Shown in pieces: positions 34,841-46,573 of a stretch of 64,000 nucleotides of DNA. A program made the position numbers and the translations under genes. The stretch's first letter is position 1, and each line of letters starts with the position of its first letter. The stretch is from Aquilaria yunnanensis (taxonomy: Eukaryota; Streptophyta; Magnoliopsida; Malvales; Thymelaeaceae). The DNA is taken from the NCBI GenBank assembly GCA_039654915.1, contig CM077598.1, positions 77,218,041-77,282,040 of the forward strand, given 5' to 3'. Below the pieces are notes generated by a model that saw only the letters and a program-made list of their open reading frames with translations, made no database searches and was not told where the DNA came from.

Positions 34841-35933
34841 TTAAGCATAGAATTTTTTCAAGGCATCTGAATGCCAGGTATTTTTTAATTCTACGCCTTC
34901 GGCATCGCCGAGTCTGTACATGCCTTTTCATACTTCGGCAAGAACCAGATAAGGTCCTTCCCAGTTTGCACGAAGTACTCCATGGGAGGGCCTTCGGGGT
35001 GCAAAGTCAGCCTTTCGGAGAACGAGGTCTCCTTTCTTGATTCCCTTTGGCCTGGCTCGTAAGTTTATAGCCGCGGCCACTCTTTGCTGAAAAGCTTTTC
35101 TTCTCAGCTCAGCTATTTCTCTGTGTTCGCTGACAAGGTCAAGCTTGGTTCTTAAGTCGAGGTCATTTCCACTTTCATTGAATACTTGCACCCGTACCGA
35201 CGGTTGCACGACCTCGATCGAGATGATGGCCTCTGTACCAAAGACGAGTGAAAAGGGGGTCTCCCCTGTGTCTCTTCGAGGTGTTGTTTGGTAACTCCAT
35301 AACACGCTTTGGAGCTCTCCCGGCCATTTCCCCTTTGCTTCCCCCAGTCTCTTTTTTAGACCGTCTTTTATGGTCCAGTTAGATACTTCTATCTGCCCGT
35401 TACTTTAGGGATGAGCTACTGGGACGAAGTGCATTTTTGTTCCGAGGTCACTGATGAATTCCTGGAATCCTTTATCTGTGAACTGGGACCCATTATCAGC
35501 TACAAGTACCTTTGGTATGCCGAATCTGCATACAATGTTTTTCCATACGAACTTCTGCACTTCCTTTGCGAAGATGGTCGCCAGGTGTTCTGCCTCGACC
35601 CATTTGGAGAAATAGTCCACTGCTACCACGCAGAATTTTACGCCTCCAGGGGCTGTTAGGAGCGGCCCAATGAGGTCTATGCCCCAGACTGTGAAGGGCC
35701 AAGGATAATCAGCCGAAGTCACCAATTCCAAGGGTCTCCTCTGGATATTTGCGTGTCTTTGCCAATTACCGCATTTCCGGACAAACTGCCTAGCGTCCTT
35801 TCTCAGGGTGGGCGAAAAGTATCCTTGGTGAAGTATTACTGCTGAAAGGGCGTCGGTTCCGATGTGTGAACCACAAGCGCCTTCGTGTACTTCTCCGACG
35901 ATCATTTCAGTATCCTCTTCGCTAACACACCTT
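34841..35933 (-). pseudogene. pol: A integrase
   Basis: Zinc-binding HEGACGSHIGTDALSAVILHQGYFSPTLRKDARQFVRKCGNWQ (second C-x-x-C changed to CGNW), catalytic core with WGIDLIGPL, VADNGSQF and SNGQIEVSNWTIK, and C-terminal GDLVLRKADFAPRRPSHGVLRANWEGPYLV. Stops at 35405 (after VAHP), at 34925 and at 35934 make it inactive. Ends at the TAA at 34841-34843. Confidence 0.92.
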
Positions 35934-36865
35934 TACAGTGGATTTGCATATCCCTGCCGATATAATTCTTCGCCAATTAGGAAGAATCGGCCGGAGAGTC
36001 TTCGGATTTTGGCAGCTTTAGTGGGGTCTTCGGGGAGCGTATTGTTGGCGAGATATCTTTTTATCGGGTCTTTCCAGCCTTTTCCCGAAGTTGATATGCC
36101 CAGCACTGTGATGCTCAGGTGACTTAGCACCTCGGTGCATGCTTTTGATTTTGCCAGGCAATCTGCCTCGGCATTATCTCACCGAGGCACATTTTTTATT
36201 AGTACGGTGTCGAACTCCCGGATGAGTTTTGCCACCAATTCATGGTATTTTTCCAAGGTTGGGTCCTTTGCCCCGTAGTCTCCGGCCGTTTGTCATAGTA
36301 CCAGCTGGGAATCGCTGTGGGCTTTCAAGTTTCTTATGCCAATTTTTCTGGCTAGGTGCAATCCTGCTATGAGGGCTTCATACTCCGCCATATTGTTAGT
36401 GACGTTAAAGCCAAACTTGATAGCCTTCATCACTTCTAGGCCTTCAGGACCCCTAATGATTATGCCAGCTCCCTGGTGTTCGGACCCCGAGGCTTCGTCA
36501 ACATGCAAGGTCCATTCGGGCTCACCTTCGACTGGATTCGGATGGCTATCCTTGGTGGTGGGTACTTCAGCGATGAAATCTGCCAGTGCTTGAGCTTTTA
36601 TGGCTTTCCGAGGTTCATAAGTGATGTCGTGTTTGCCAAGCTCTATGCACCACTTGGAGAGCCTTCCGGAATGATCAACCTTTCTCATGACATCCCGTAG
36701 TGGTAGACTACTTCGGATGATGATAGGGTGAGCTTGAAAGTATGGTCGTAGCCTTCTCCCTGCCAGCACCAAGGCGTATATAGCTTTTTGAAACAAAGGA
36801 TACCTAATTTCAGCGCCATGCAGGGATTTGCTTATGTAGTAAACCGGCCATTGCTTCGACCCCTC
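35934..36865 (-). pseudogene. pol: A RNase H and linker
   Basis: Connection (YVSKSLHGAEIRYPLFQKAIYALVLAGRRLRPYFQ), tether (RKAIKAQALADFIAEVP), RNase H with LHVDEASGSEHQGAG, MAEYEALIAG and AHSDSQLVL, then a stop at about 36293, linker REFDTVLIKNVPR-stop-DNAEADCLAKSK, to QGYANPL-stop. The four acidic positions are still visible. Confidence 0.9.
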
Positions 36866-38086
36866 TTATTTCACAAGGACCGAGCTCACAGCCTTTTCTG
36901 TAACGGCAAGGTATAGCACAAGGGGCTCTCCCTCACGAGGTTGTCGAAGAGTAGACAGGCTGGCTAAGTAGATTTTGAGTTCTTCCCAGGCCTTTTGGCA
37001 GTCTTCATTCCAAGGATGATCATTATTTCCGAGGTTGTTTTCCTCTTTTGTTGCCGTAGTGAGGACCTTGAAGAACGGTCGACACCTGTCTCCATACCTG
37101 GAAATAAACCTGCTAAGACAGGTTATCCTTCCGGTGAGTCTTTGCACATCCTTTATTGTGGCAGGAGTTCGGAACTCAAGCAGAGCCTTGATTTTTTCTG
37201 GGTTAGCATCAATGCCTCTTTCTGATACCATGTACCCAATAAATTTTCCCAAGGTCACTCCGAATATGCACTGTTCGGGATTGAGACGGATCCCAAAGGC
37301 TCTGAGCTGGTGGAAAGTTTCCTTTAGATTTGCGACGTGGTCGTCAAGCAGCTTGCTTTTGACTATCATATCGTCGACATACACTTCAATGTTTCTCCCT
37401 GTTTGGTCATTAAAGACCTTGCTCATCAACCTCTGGTAGGTGGCTCCTGCATTTTTAAGCCCGAAGGGCATTCTGGCGTAGCAGTATGTTCTTCCCTCGG
37501 TGATGAAGGCGGTTTTTTCCTCATCTTCAGGGTCCATCCTTATTTGATGATACCCACTAAAGGCGTCTAAAAAACTTAGGAGCCCGTATTCGGCAGTTGA
37601 GTCTACCAATTGGTCTATCGGTGGGAGGGGGTATGAGTCTTTTGGGCTAGCATCATTCAAGTTTCTGAAGTCGATGCACATCCGGAGCTTACTGCTTCCT
37701 TCTTTTGTGGCAATAACCGCATTGCTCAACCATTCGGGGTATTTGACCTCCCTGACGACACCAGCGTCTAACAAGCGCTGCACTTCGATTTTGACAAAGT
37801 TACTTTTATGGACCGAGATGCTCTGTTTCTTTTGCCGGACAGGTTTTGCCTCGGGATTAACTTGAAGTCTATGCTGTATTACGCTAGGGTTTATCCTTGG
37901 GATATCTTTCGGCGAGTAGGCAAATAGATCTTTATTTTCCAGTAGAAAAGATACAAGTTTTTTCTTGTCACCTTCGACCAAGCTCTTCCCTATTCGGGTA
38001 GATTGACCTGGGACAAGTTCTACTGTTTCCATTTCCACTTTCGCGGGATCTCCTTCCTTGCCCTTCTGTGGTGCCTTTGCCTCCAT
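36866..38086 (-). pseudogene. pol: A reverse transcriptase, longest open part
   Basis: 406-codon open stretch covering the whole RT core: linker [133 protein letters not shown], catalytic [12 protein letters not shown], thumb LTGRITCLSRFISRYGDRCRPFFKVL, ending in a stop at SSVLVK. It is one part of a broken pol, not an independent gene. RT motifs are all intact. Confidence 0.93.
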
Positions 38087-38808
38087 CGTTTGTGCGCAGT
38101 TGTTTGCCGGAGCTTTTCATGCCTTTACGAACACCTTTCTTACTTCGCCTTGATCTATGAAGATCTCTGTATCTCCATCCTTGGTGGCGAAAGTGACAGT
38201 CAAGTACTTCACATCAGGGCGAATGTGCAGATTTCCCTGTGTCTGTCACCCAAGGATGGCGTTGTACGATGAAGGGACATCCATGACAATAAACTTCGCC
38301 ATTGTGGAGGCGTAAAGTTCAGCAGTCCCTTCTACCGAAGTTCCTTTCATCATCAAGGGGAGATGATCCATCCAAGGATAGGCAGTTTGGACGATCCTAC
38401 CCCGAAAGTAGGTGAGGTGACGGGCTTGAGGTCGCTGCTAGATATGCCCAAGTTCGGCAGTAAGTGCGAGAACAAGACGTCAGCGTTCGATCCGTCATTG
38501 AGCAGCACTCTCTTGATGTCCCAGTTCCCTATCCTCGCCATGATCAGCAGCGGATCGTCATGGGGAAAGATGACGCTGGATCCATCCCTGCGGGCCAGTT
38601 TCTTTGTCGGATTCTGATATTCCATGACTGCTATTTCTCTGGCCTTCCTCTTTCTTTCCGAGGATAGGAGCCCCGTTGTGATTGTTTGTATTACTCCTGC
38701 CGGAGGTGGAGGGCGCCTCTTCGGACTTCGGTTTCTCCGCCTGTCAAAGTCATAATCCTCATCTTCGGCCTTTTCTTCCTCATATTTTCTTCCCTTCGAG
38801 GAAGGCAT
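38087..38808 (-). pseudogene. pol: A protease
   Basis: Arg/Asp-rich lead, then IKRVLLNDGSNADVLFSHLLPNLGISSSDLKPVTSPTFGVGSSKLPILGW. The site reads NDGS where G has DNGS and C has DDGS, so the catalytic Asp position appears to be Asn here. After a stop at 38353, MTKFIVMDVPSSYNAILG-like text follows, broken. Not active. Confidence 0.85.
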
Positions 38809-38817
38809 CCACAGATA

Positions 38818-40292
38818 TCATCGAAGTTGGCCCAGTTTTATTAGCGACTCTATGTACTTCTTCAATTGGAAGCAATCTTCGGTGTCATGGCCGTGGTCGC
38901 GGTGAAACTGGCAGAACTTCTTTAGGTTTTTCTTGTTATCAGGGGTCATCGCCCTTGGCCGCCGAATCTGCGTCCCCTGCCTTTCTATCGTCATGAGGAT
39001 GTTTGTCCGTGTAGTGTTCAGGGGTGTGAAAGCTGGGAGTTTCCTTCCCCACATTCTCCGAGGTCGGCCTCCCTGTTCGTTTGGATGCCGAGTTTGCTGG
39101 TTGGACCCTTCGGAGCGGGCGTGATCGGACTTCGGCCCACCCATTCTCAGCTCCTCGGCGGTCATGTGCTGTTCGGCCCTTCGGTCAAATTCACCAAGGG
39201 TGTTCCGGCCTATGTCATGGTGAGAATGCGTATTTCGGGCCGAAAATCCGGGACGCTAAAAGCTTCCTTGTTAAACCTTTCGACATAGTCACGGATGGTT
39301 TCTCCATTTCTTTGCTCTATGTCGAACATCTGTACAGGCATTTTCACCGTTGGCCGACTTCCAATAAATTGCTGTGTGAAGGCCGTGGATAACTCCTGAA
39401 ACCCCGTGATGGTTCCTGGAACCAATGAGTTATACCACGCGGTTGCTGGTCCTGTGAGGGTGACCTCAAAACATTTGCAGAAGGTAGCATCATCGGCTCC
39501 GTGCATTATCATGCTGCGTCTGTACTTTGTCAGATGGGCCTGTGGGTCAGTGCGGTCATCATAGATCTCCAGCCGAGCTACCCTGAAGTCGCCTGGCATG
39601 GCTGCCTCAACTACAATTTGGGTGAACGGGCACTCATCCTCGCAGAAGGTTCCCGACAGCCTAGCCCAGACGGGTTTGCGGGCTACCTGTTTCTCCACCC
39701 TGTCTAGTCTCGCTAGTATCCTCTCCATAAGGATCATGGCGTTAGGCTCTTCCTCTGGGAAGGGAGATCGCCGGCGCCTCTTCGGGGAGGGAGCTCGGCG
39801 TTGAGGGGACAGGGACCTCGCCTCAGGCGACGAACTCCTTTGCTGTGAGACTTTGGGTCGCTTGGACCTTGTTTGTCCCGCAAGCGGTTTCCCGAGGGGT
39901 ACGTTTTCCATAGAGGACTCTTCACGTGGGTCCCCGCTTCCCGAACTATGATGGGTCGATTTGGGGCTTTTCTCCAGAGGGTGTCCTGGTGAGGGAGGAC
40001 TGTGGGCCTGAACTTGTTGTGGCCACCTTCGGTCTATCTGCTATGTCATTCCAGCTACGATAGAACGCTGAAAGTCCCGTAGAAAGCTCATAGTAATGAC
40101 TAGAGGGCGGTCTTCCTTGAGCGCAGAAGTCCCTGGGAATGTTTGCTTAGCGGCCGGTTCATCCTCAGGCGCGGACGGGGACCTCGGGAGTCCCTTGTCC
40201 TTAGAACGCCGAGTTTCAATGACGGCGACCTCAGAGCGGGTTCCCACAGACGGCGCCAAATGATGCCGGTCAGCATCTTCGTGGAGTGACAT
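38818..40292 (-). pseudogene. gag: A gag
   Basis: ATG at 40292, inside the LTR by 32 nt (MSLHEDADRHHLAPSVGTRS), reading through the primer site. TAG at about 40041 (MT-stop-QIDRR where H has MTQQIDRR). The Ser/Arg-rich region and gag core follow (39911-39210: AHLTKYRRSMIMHGADDATFCKCFEVTLTGPATAWYNSL...), with a break at 39210 and then 39165-38818 with EELRMGG and the zinc-knuckle-like FCQFHRDHGHDTEDCFQLKKYIESLIKLGQLR. Confidence 0.92.
40240..40258 (-). promoter_or_regulatory. primer-binding site of A
   Basis: TGGCGCCGTCTGTGGGAAC on minus, two bases from the LTR. Identical to H. Confidence 0.88.
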
Positions 40293-41027
40293 TGAGACTT
40301 GTAGAGGGACTTCTTGAGAAGGAGATCGCCTAGAGTCCCGAACTGCCCAGGGGAGCGCGCCTGAAAAGCTTAGAAGAGAGGGTTAGGAGGTCCCCGGGGT
40401 GTGTTTCTGGGGAGGAGCCTCCGACGCCCAAGTCAGTGTCATGAGAGAAAATAAGGGAGGAGCACTGAAAAGTAGAACGGCCTTGCCTGTTTCTGCTTTC
40501 TCAAGGAAAGGAGTCTGCTCTAGGATCCATCCCTTGCCCAGGTTTATTTCCTGGTATTTATAGGAGTATTCAGCCCGTTCAGATCATGACACGTGTTCGG
40601 TCAGATATTTCCTGAATTTCTGCGCGTAGGAGACAAGTAGCCGGTGGCAGGTTTCTTGGGCCTTGGACCAAGACAGGTCATGATAGGACCTGGATGGCGT
40701 CGGTGTGTCAGACCGCCATTTGGGGCGGCCTGTAACATCTGTGGGCGACATGTCAGAGGCTCCTTAAATGTTCATGCCATACTCCTGAAGTCCCTGGACG
40801 AGGTCGTCCTCTGGCGCGGACGATGCCCCTTCGGGAAATATGCCCGTAGTTCGGGGAGTTCCCTGATTCAGGGTTCCACCTTCGGGGAGATCCTCTTCAG
40901 TTTGCAATAGCTGATTCTCCATCTCCGAAGGCGATCTGTTTAGTACCTCGGGGAGGCTAATAGTATCCTCGCGTTCCCTGACGCTCCGAGTTCGGGTCAG
41001 ATAGAGGCGATAGCCCTTCGGCTATCA
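40261..41027 (-). repeat. 5' LTR of A (767 bp)
   Basis: Pairs with 30639-31405. Minus-strand TATA box (TATTTATA on plus, 40555-40562) about 260 nt upstream of the gag ATG, so that ATG should lie within the transcript. The G-box-containing GACACGTGTTCGGTC is at about 40587-40601. The outer end folds as GATAGCC-CTTC-GGCTATC (41010-41027 region). Confidence 0.95.
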
Positions 41028-41032
41028 ATAGT

Positions 41033-41221
41033 GTGCATAAATGTAAATATGTGTGTTATGGTTAAACCAATATGCATGTATTTACATAGTGCTCAAGAGG
41101 GTCACTTGAGTATGTACACTAGGGGTGTTCTTCTGATGACCTACAGGACACACCAAACCTGGGAGTTTAAATGCACAGTTTTGGCACCATAACTGGACTA
41201 GCCCAGAGTGGGTAACAAGAA
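41033..41221 (+). mobile_element. K: chromovirus LTR fragment, right part
   Basis: Continues K after insert A. Matches the reverse complement of about 44365-44540 in L (CTGGGAGTTTAAATGCACAG, TTTTGGCACCATAACT). Homology ends near 41221, at the point where the L LTR meets its primer site, so K preserves the R/U5 end of an LTR. Joins Tat LTR fragment M. Confidence 0.78.
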
Positions 41222-41572
41222 TGGCCTATGGCTAGCTAGAGATACCTATCTCTGAAGGTACAGAAAACATCTGACCATACATGTGTTATGATCTGAATGG
41301 GCTATGTCAAACGGCCTCCTCCTTACGCCCTCCTATAAAAGCTTGGGAACGACCAAGGTAAAGAGAGAGGGAGACTCTTTACTCTCTACTCCCCACTTTC
41401 TGCTCTTTATTCTCCATATACTAACGTGGGCGTCGGAGGCTCTTTTCCCAAAAACACATTCTGGGGAGTCTCTAACCCCTGTCTTCCAAGTGTTTTAGGC
41501 ACCTTCATACCAGAAGTCTCTCCTCCAGGCCAGCATGTCATTCGATGACGATGCCACTGGGCATAAGTCTTT
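41222..41572 (+). repeat. M: truncated plus-sense Tat LTR
   Basis: Matches the 3' half of the D and G LTRs: GAATGGCCTATGGCTAGC, TATA box TATAAAAG at about 41335, GCGTCGGAGGCTC, then ATG (41535) and GATGCCACTGGGCAT, where it breaks off two bases before the normal LTR end and meets the RT of L. No target duplication is visible, so it is a rearranged fragment, not a clean solo LTR. Confidence 0.75.
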
Positions 41573-42330
41573 AAGACAATCTTCAGATGATTTTCATGTT
41601 CATTTTCATCCATGGAATATACTAGGATGTCATCAATGAACACAACCACAAATTTGTCCAAATGTGGTCTAAACACCCTGTTCATCATGTCCATGAAAGT
41701 AGCTGGGGCATTAGTCAAACCAAATAGCATGACTATGTACTCATAATGCCCATATCTGGTCCTGAATGCAGTTTTAGGAATGTCCTCTTCCTTCACTCTC
41801 AACTGGAAGTGTCCATATCTCAAATCTATCTTGGAGAAGTTATTAGCTCCCTTGAGTTTATCAAAAAGATCCTCAATCCTAGGGAGTGGATACTTGTTCT
41901 TGATAGTCGCAACATTGAGCTTCCTGTAGTCGATGCATAGTCTCAATGATCGATCCTTCTTCTTAAGAAAGAGAGTAAGAGTTCCCCATGGTGAAACACT
42001 TCGCCTTGTGAACCATTTGTCAAGAAGTTCATAAAGTTGTTTCTTGAGCTCAATCATCTTTGTGAGAGGTAATTTTTAAGGAGGAATGGATATTGGACTA
42101 GCTCTCTATTGCAGCTTGATGTAAAACTCAATCTCCCTTGGTGGAGGAATACCTGGCAGGTCTTTAGGAAAAACTTGTGGAAAGTCTGTCACTACAGGTA
42201 TTCTATCGACTTCTTCTTCACAGTATAATTCATTCAATGCATAATAGTAATCATGCTTAGAAATTATAGGTATCTCACCTAATACCTTTAGGCCCATGCA
42301 TTTCATACACTAATTCCTTACAATTCACTT
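41573..42330 (-). pseudogene. pol: L reverse transcriptase, N-terminal half
   Basis: Begins in the pre-RT linker (VVTDFPQVFPKDLPGIPPPREIEFYIKL, 42106-42240), with a break, then 42057-41560: [99 protein letters not shown], and the catalytic [13 protein letters not shown]. It ends at 41572; the frame running further into M is a chimera. Chromovirus RTs have exactly this FPDVFPEDLPGLPP and IDDILVYS style. Confidence 0.9.
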
Positions 42331-42360
42331 ATGCATGCACTTACCATCTGGCAATGTGAT

Positions 42361-42720
42361 TTATTTCCTAGCACAATCAATTCTTATGTTATGCATAGTA
42401 AGCCAATTCATACCCAGCACTATATCATACTTAGGAATGTCCAACACTAGTAGATTAGTCATAACCTTAGTCTTTCCTACTACTAGCTCATAACCTCTAG
42501 CTAGGTCATTAGTGAAAAGACATTGACTACATGCTGTTTTGGCTAAGGATATCCTAGGCATGATTTCAGTAGGCAATTTCATGGCATCAACGAATTTCGT
42601 AGCCACAATAGACACAGATGCACCAGTATCAAACAAAACTCTAACAGGCATACTATTAAGGTAAATGTTACCTTTTAGTGCTCCTCCCTGTTGTGAAGTC
42701 TCTGGCCTCTACACTTGGAA
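42361..42720 (-). pseudogene. pol: L protease
   Basis: VRVLFDTGASVSIVATKFVDAMKL carries the DTGAS site (about 42610-42645), followed by MTNLLVLDIPKYDIVLGMNWLTMHNIRIDCARK, the usual chromovirus protease end. The open part is 42361-42651; stops lie on both sides. Confidence 0.9.
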
Positions 42721-44200
42721 GAGTCTGCCATCTCTTTGCACTAGAGGAATTGGCCTCTACTATCCCTCCCTAGGTGCTCGCTCTCTAGGTCCTGCCCCAA
42801 TAGGCCTTACTAGACCTTGGTCTTCTAACCTCCTTTAAGCTTGTGGGTAGACTTTGATCCAATGATCCATGGATCCACATCATAGACACGCTTGGGTGTC
42901 AAAATAGCAAGGTTTCTTTGCATGAAATTTCTTGCATTTAGGGCACCTTAGGCTAAGGGACTGCCCCTTAACGTTGCCTTCACCACCAAGATGGGAACTC
43001 TTGGAAATTCACTTGCCATGTGGTGCCTTTTTTTGCTTGCCTCCTACTTGGCTACTTTCCCCTGTTCCACTAGGAAAGTACTTAGTCTCATACTCCTCTT
43101 GCTCTGCTAATAGAGCTTTCTGCACTACTTCATAGTATATGACAGCTACAAAAGGTCTTACAATCTTTGTGATGTCTAACTTGATGCCTTCGACAAATCT
43201 TTCAACCTTTAACTCCTCCAGTCCATGTTATTGAGGAGCATACGTTACCAACTAATTGAATTTGTGCTCATACTCTAGGACACTGAGGTTGTCATACCTT
43301 AGAGCATCAATTTCAGCTTGCTTGATATCCTTGATGGCATCACTGATGTACTGGTCTTGAAATAGCTCAGTGAACTTTGGCCAGCTCATCTCAATATCTC
43401 TTCTTGGCCTTCTGCCATTTTGGACAGCATACGTATCTCTGGTGTTTCTTCACGACATCTCTACATTGCCTACTAAGTTGTAAGTAGCTAGTGACACCTT
43501 ATTGGTTGAGTTGAGTGGCATCCTCTTAAACAACATCTCAATGAAGATTAACCACTCTTCTACTCTCTCAAGCCCAGCTCTTCCATCAAACTATAGAGGC
43601 TTGAGTCATTGGAACCTCTCCATCATCTAGGGCCCTCTAGACCCTCATCTCTATGTCTTCTGGATCTATGAGAACCCTCAACATTGTGATGCTCTCCATG
43701 GTCTCTATGTCTTTTCCTGCCCCTTCTCTGACGATCTTCCTCGATCTCATTCCTAGTAGAGGAATGCTCATAGACTGATGGCTTGGCCCTAGATGCCTGA
43801 CCAATCTTGGCTCTCACTCTTCTTTCTCTTGGATTTATTCTATCCTCATCTTCCACTTCATCATCTTCATCATCTTCATCATTTTTGTTTCCTATTGTTC
43901 CAGAAGGAACATGTTCAGATGTGTTCCTAGCTTCCTCTTCTGGTTGTTGCTTTGGATCCTAAACTACTTCTACCTGTGCTACTGAGACTTCTTGATGTTG
44001 TGCTTGAATCAGGCTTACTAAGTTTTTATTTATTAGAGCTAAGTTCTTCTGAAGCTCTTACCAAACCTGTGGTACTTCAGGGTTTAGTGCCTCCTGTTCA
44101 CCCTGATTACCTCTATTCTGTCCATTTTGTTGTTGCCTAGATTTAGTATGAGGCCTTTAGGTTGGTTCCTTTTTCCTTATGGTGATGATGTTTACTTCCT
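42721..44200 (-). pseudogene. gag: L gag
   Basis: Minus strand. Gag core near 43150-43420 (WPKFTELFQDQYISDAIKDIKQAEIDALRYDNLSVLEYEHKFN-stop-LVTYAP, then LKVERFVEGIKLDI). A zinc knuckle near 42830-42885 is degraded (C-x-stop-CGSMDHWIK). The charged N-terminal part is near 43623-43856 (EEDRQRRGRKRHRDHGEH). Several stops. Gag of chromovirus type, clearly unlike the Tat gag. Confidence 0.83.
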
Positions 44201-44334
44201 GCATTGATGTTTCCTCATAGAGCACATATAAAGATCATAGGTATTCCAATGATACTTAACACTAGCAGCTGACCACACTGAGTTCATGTATATAGCTAGC
44301 ATGCAATGCAACTATATGTTATGTACATGTGCAA

Positions 44335-44352
44335 ACCATGCTCTAATACTAA
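44335..44352 (-). promoter_or_regulatory. primer-binding site of L, degraded
   Basis: Minus strand reads TAGTATTAGAGCATGGTTT, close to the initiator-Met primer site TGGTATCAGAGCCATGG used by chromoviruses. It places the LTR boundary at about 44353. Confidence 0.65.
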
Positions 44353-45157
44353 CATCTATTACCAACTCTAGTGTAGTATAGTTATTGTGCCAAAATTGTG
44401 CATTTAAAACTCCCAGCAATGGTATGTTCTGTAGGCGATCAAAATAATACCCTTAGTGTGCCCAAGTGGCCGTCTTGGGCACTATGAAAATTCAAGTATA
44501 TTGGTCCAACCATTACACACATATTCACATGTTATGCACACTATGGCAGCAAGGAAGGAAAACACTAGCAAAAATCTTAATCTTGGCTACTACACATTAG
44601 GCAATCTTATTAAGTGCAAGTGACCAGCCACTACACCTAAAACTTCTTCCAAAAAAATATATTAATATGGGCATGCAACCCTCTATTTTCCTTGCTCCAT
44701 TATCAAGTAGAGTCCTTAAGCAAACCAAGGAATTTGGTTTTACATCAATAGCCCACCTATCAAATAAGTTATGGATTTTTTAAGTTGATTAAAAAATTCT
44801 CACCAAATGAACAGTAACTTAGCCAATTTGCAATGTCATATCATTGTCTGCAAGGCTCCAAATTCTAAAATTTAGAATCCCAGTTCAACCTCTAGATGTG
44901 CTCTAGTTGTGGTCAAGATTTCATATGAGGATTCATTCTACACAAGGAGATATAGAACTTTGAGTGCAAAGTCAAAATTTTGGTCACCTTATGACCATTT
45001 TGCCCATATAAAATTTCATACATGTGCAAAGACTTCATTCGCAAGTGGTAATCCCTTCAAGGCTATCCCATATGTGTCCAATAAACATAGAAATTACATG
45101 CTCTTGCATCTACCAACTTTATGAGGCCAAAATAGAATTTACAAGTACGCAGCCTAT
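44353..45157 (-). repeat. L 5' LTR, part proximal to the primer site
   Basis: Non-coding and AT-rich. Homologous, inverted, to K. Interrupted at 45157 by copia N (target CCTAT, 45153-45157). Confidence 0.8.
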
Positions 45158-46573
45158 TGTTGGGTTTCGGGAGCCAAACAGCGCAGCGGAATTTAACCGA
45201 AACCCTCCAGGATCCAAGTGAAACGGGGTAAACCGGGTGTTCAAAAATTTCATACCTAATTTTTGGTTGAGATCTCTCACTCAACTGTAGAGTCGAATCA
45301 CAAAACCTGAACAGTTGACGTGTTCAGGCTCTCTATGGTATCCACACGAGCCTCTCGCGATCACCACGCTTCCAACATGTCCCGGCAGATGCGTTTCTCT
45401 TGCGCTCGCAGTGCTAGCTTGCGTCCTCCAAGCAATTGCAAGAGAAGAGTGCGGCTGTCCTTTTGCGAGGCTAGGGCAAGGAGACCTGTGAATTTCTCAC
45501 TTAAAAGTTGTATTTCTAGTGAGACTCAACTTCCAGGCCTAATGGGTTTCAAAGCCCTAATCCAATTAGGATTTAATTTCGGGCTTAATAATGGCTCAAC
45601 TCCTTGGCCCATTATTAATACGAAATTAAAGTGAAACCATAACCCAAATAATTAGCCCATGCACTCTAATGATCCAAATAGCTCTATGTGTGCGACCCAA
45701 TAGGCTCTTGCCATGTTGGCAATGATCATAAATCACATTTATGATCATAAGCAATGAGCGGTGTCTAGCAACACATCATTGCTACCCAAGTGACAAGATT
45801 GTCGGTGAATCGACTAAACCTTTATGATCATCACCGATATATGCCATTGTCCCTTTGTCCAAGATATCAAGACTAAGCACAAGACATGGAATGTGTCACT
45901 CTCATATAGCCCAATCTTTGGTTTCTTGATTACCGAGTAGACCAACTTAAACTGACGACATTGATATCATATATCAACTCATCGGAGCATGGCCATGCAT
46001 TTTCTGAGTCTCACTCTATCAAGGGGCCCAAAGATATCACTCCCGTTACATAGGAGGGACAAATCTCATCTTGATCATACAAATCCCTCCGCATGATATG
46101 TGACATACCCAATGACCTCCTTCAAGTTCACTCAGTTACGAGCAACAAAGGAAAGTATCAAAGTATGTGACTCACATGTAGGGCACCTTGCTGATCTTAG
46201 GTCGAAGGACTACATATACCATGATCACTATAAGAATCACTTATGACACTCATATAACGATCCATGAAGTGTTCTCATGGTGGGTCGGTCCAGTACACAA
46301 GTTCTCCAACTTGTACCCATATGTACACTACATATCTCATATTAGTCTCCACATATGCTAGTCATTATGTATTATTGCAACCCGCTCCACAATAATACTA
46401 GACTAGGGACGTTTAAGAATATCATTATTCTAGGGTTACAATTATATTTATTATGTTACGTAGAAACAAAACAACAAACAAAATTGCTGGATTAATACCT
46501 CAATAAAATATCATGACTCAATGTGCAAAAATACAATCATCTCATGATTGGCCTTTTGGGCACAATACTAACA
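45158..46573 (-). repeat. 3' LTR of N (1416 bp)
   Basis: TGTTGGGTTTCGGGAGCC...AATACTAACA on plus. Polypurine tract AGTGGGAGAT (minus, 46574-46583) adjoins. The gag-pol stop codon TAG falls inside it (46568-46570). Confidence 0.97.

Larger units (their letters stand above)
30639..41027 (-). mobile_element. A: Tat element with both LTRs
   Basis: 10,389 bp, two 767-bp LTRs with TG...CA ends, perfect target duplication ATAGT (30634-30638, 41028-41032). Minus-sense order: LTR, primer site, gag, protease, RT, RNase H, integrase, antisense gene, polypurine tract, LTR. It is the best whole reference for the family in this window, although gag, pol and the antisense gene each carry several stops. The integration site is fragment K. 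Confidence 0.95.

Noticed and set aside
41407..42057. 216-codon frame taken as one RT protein
   Set aside because: Only the part right of 41572 is RT of L; the last 50 codons are antisense to LTR fragment M.
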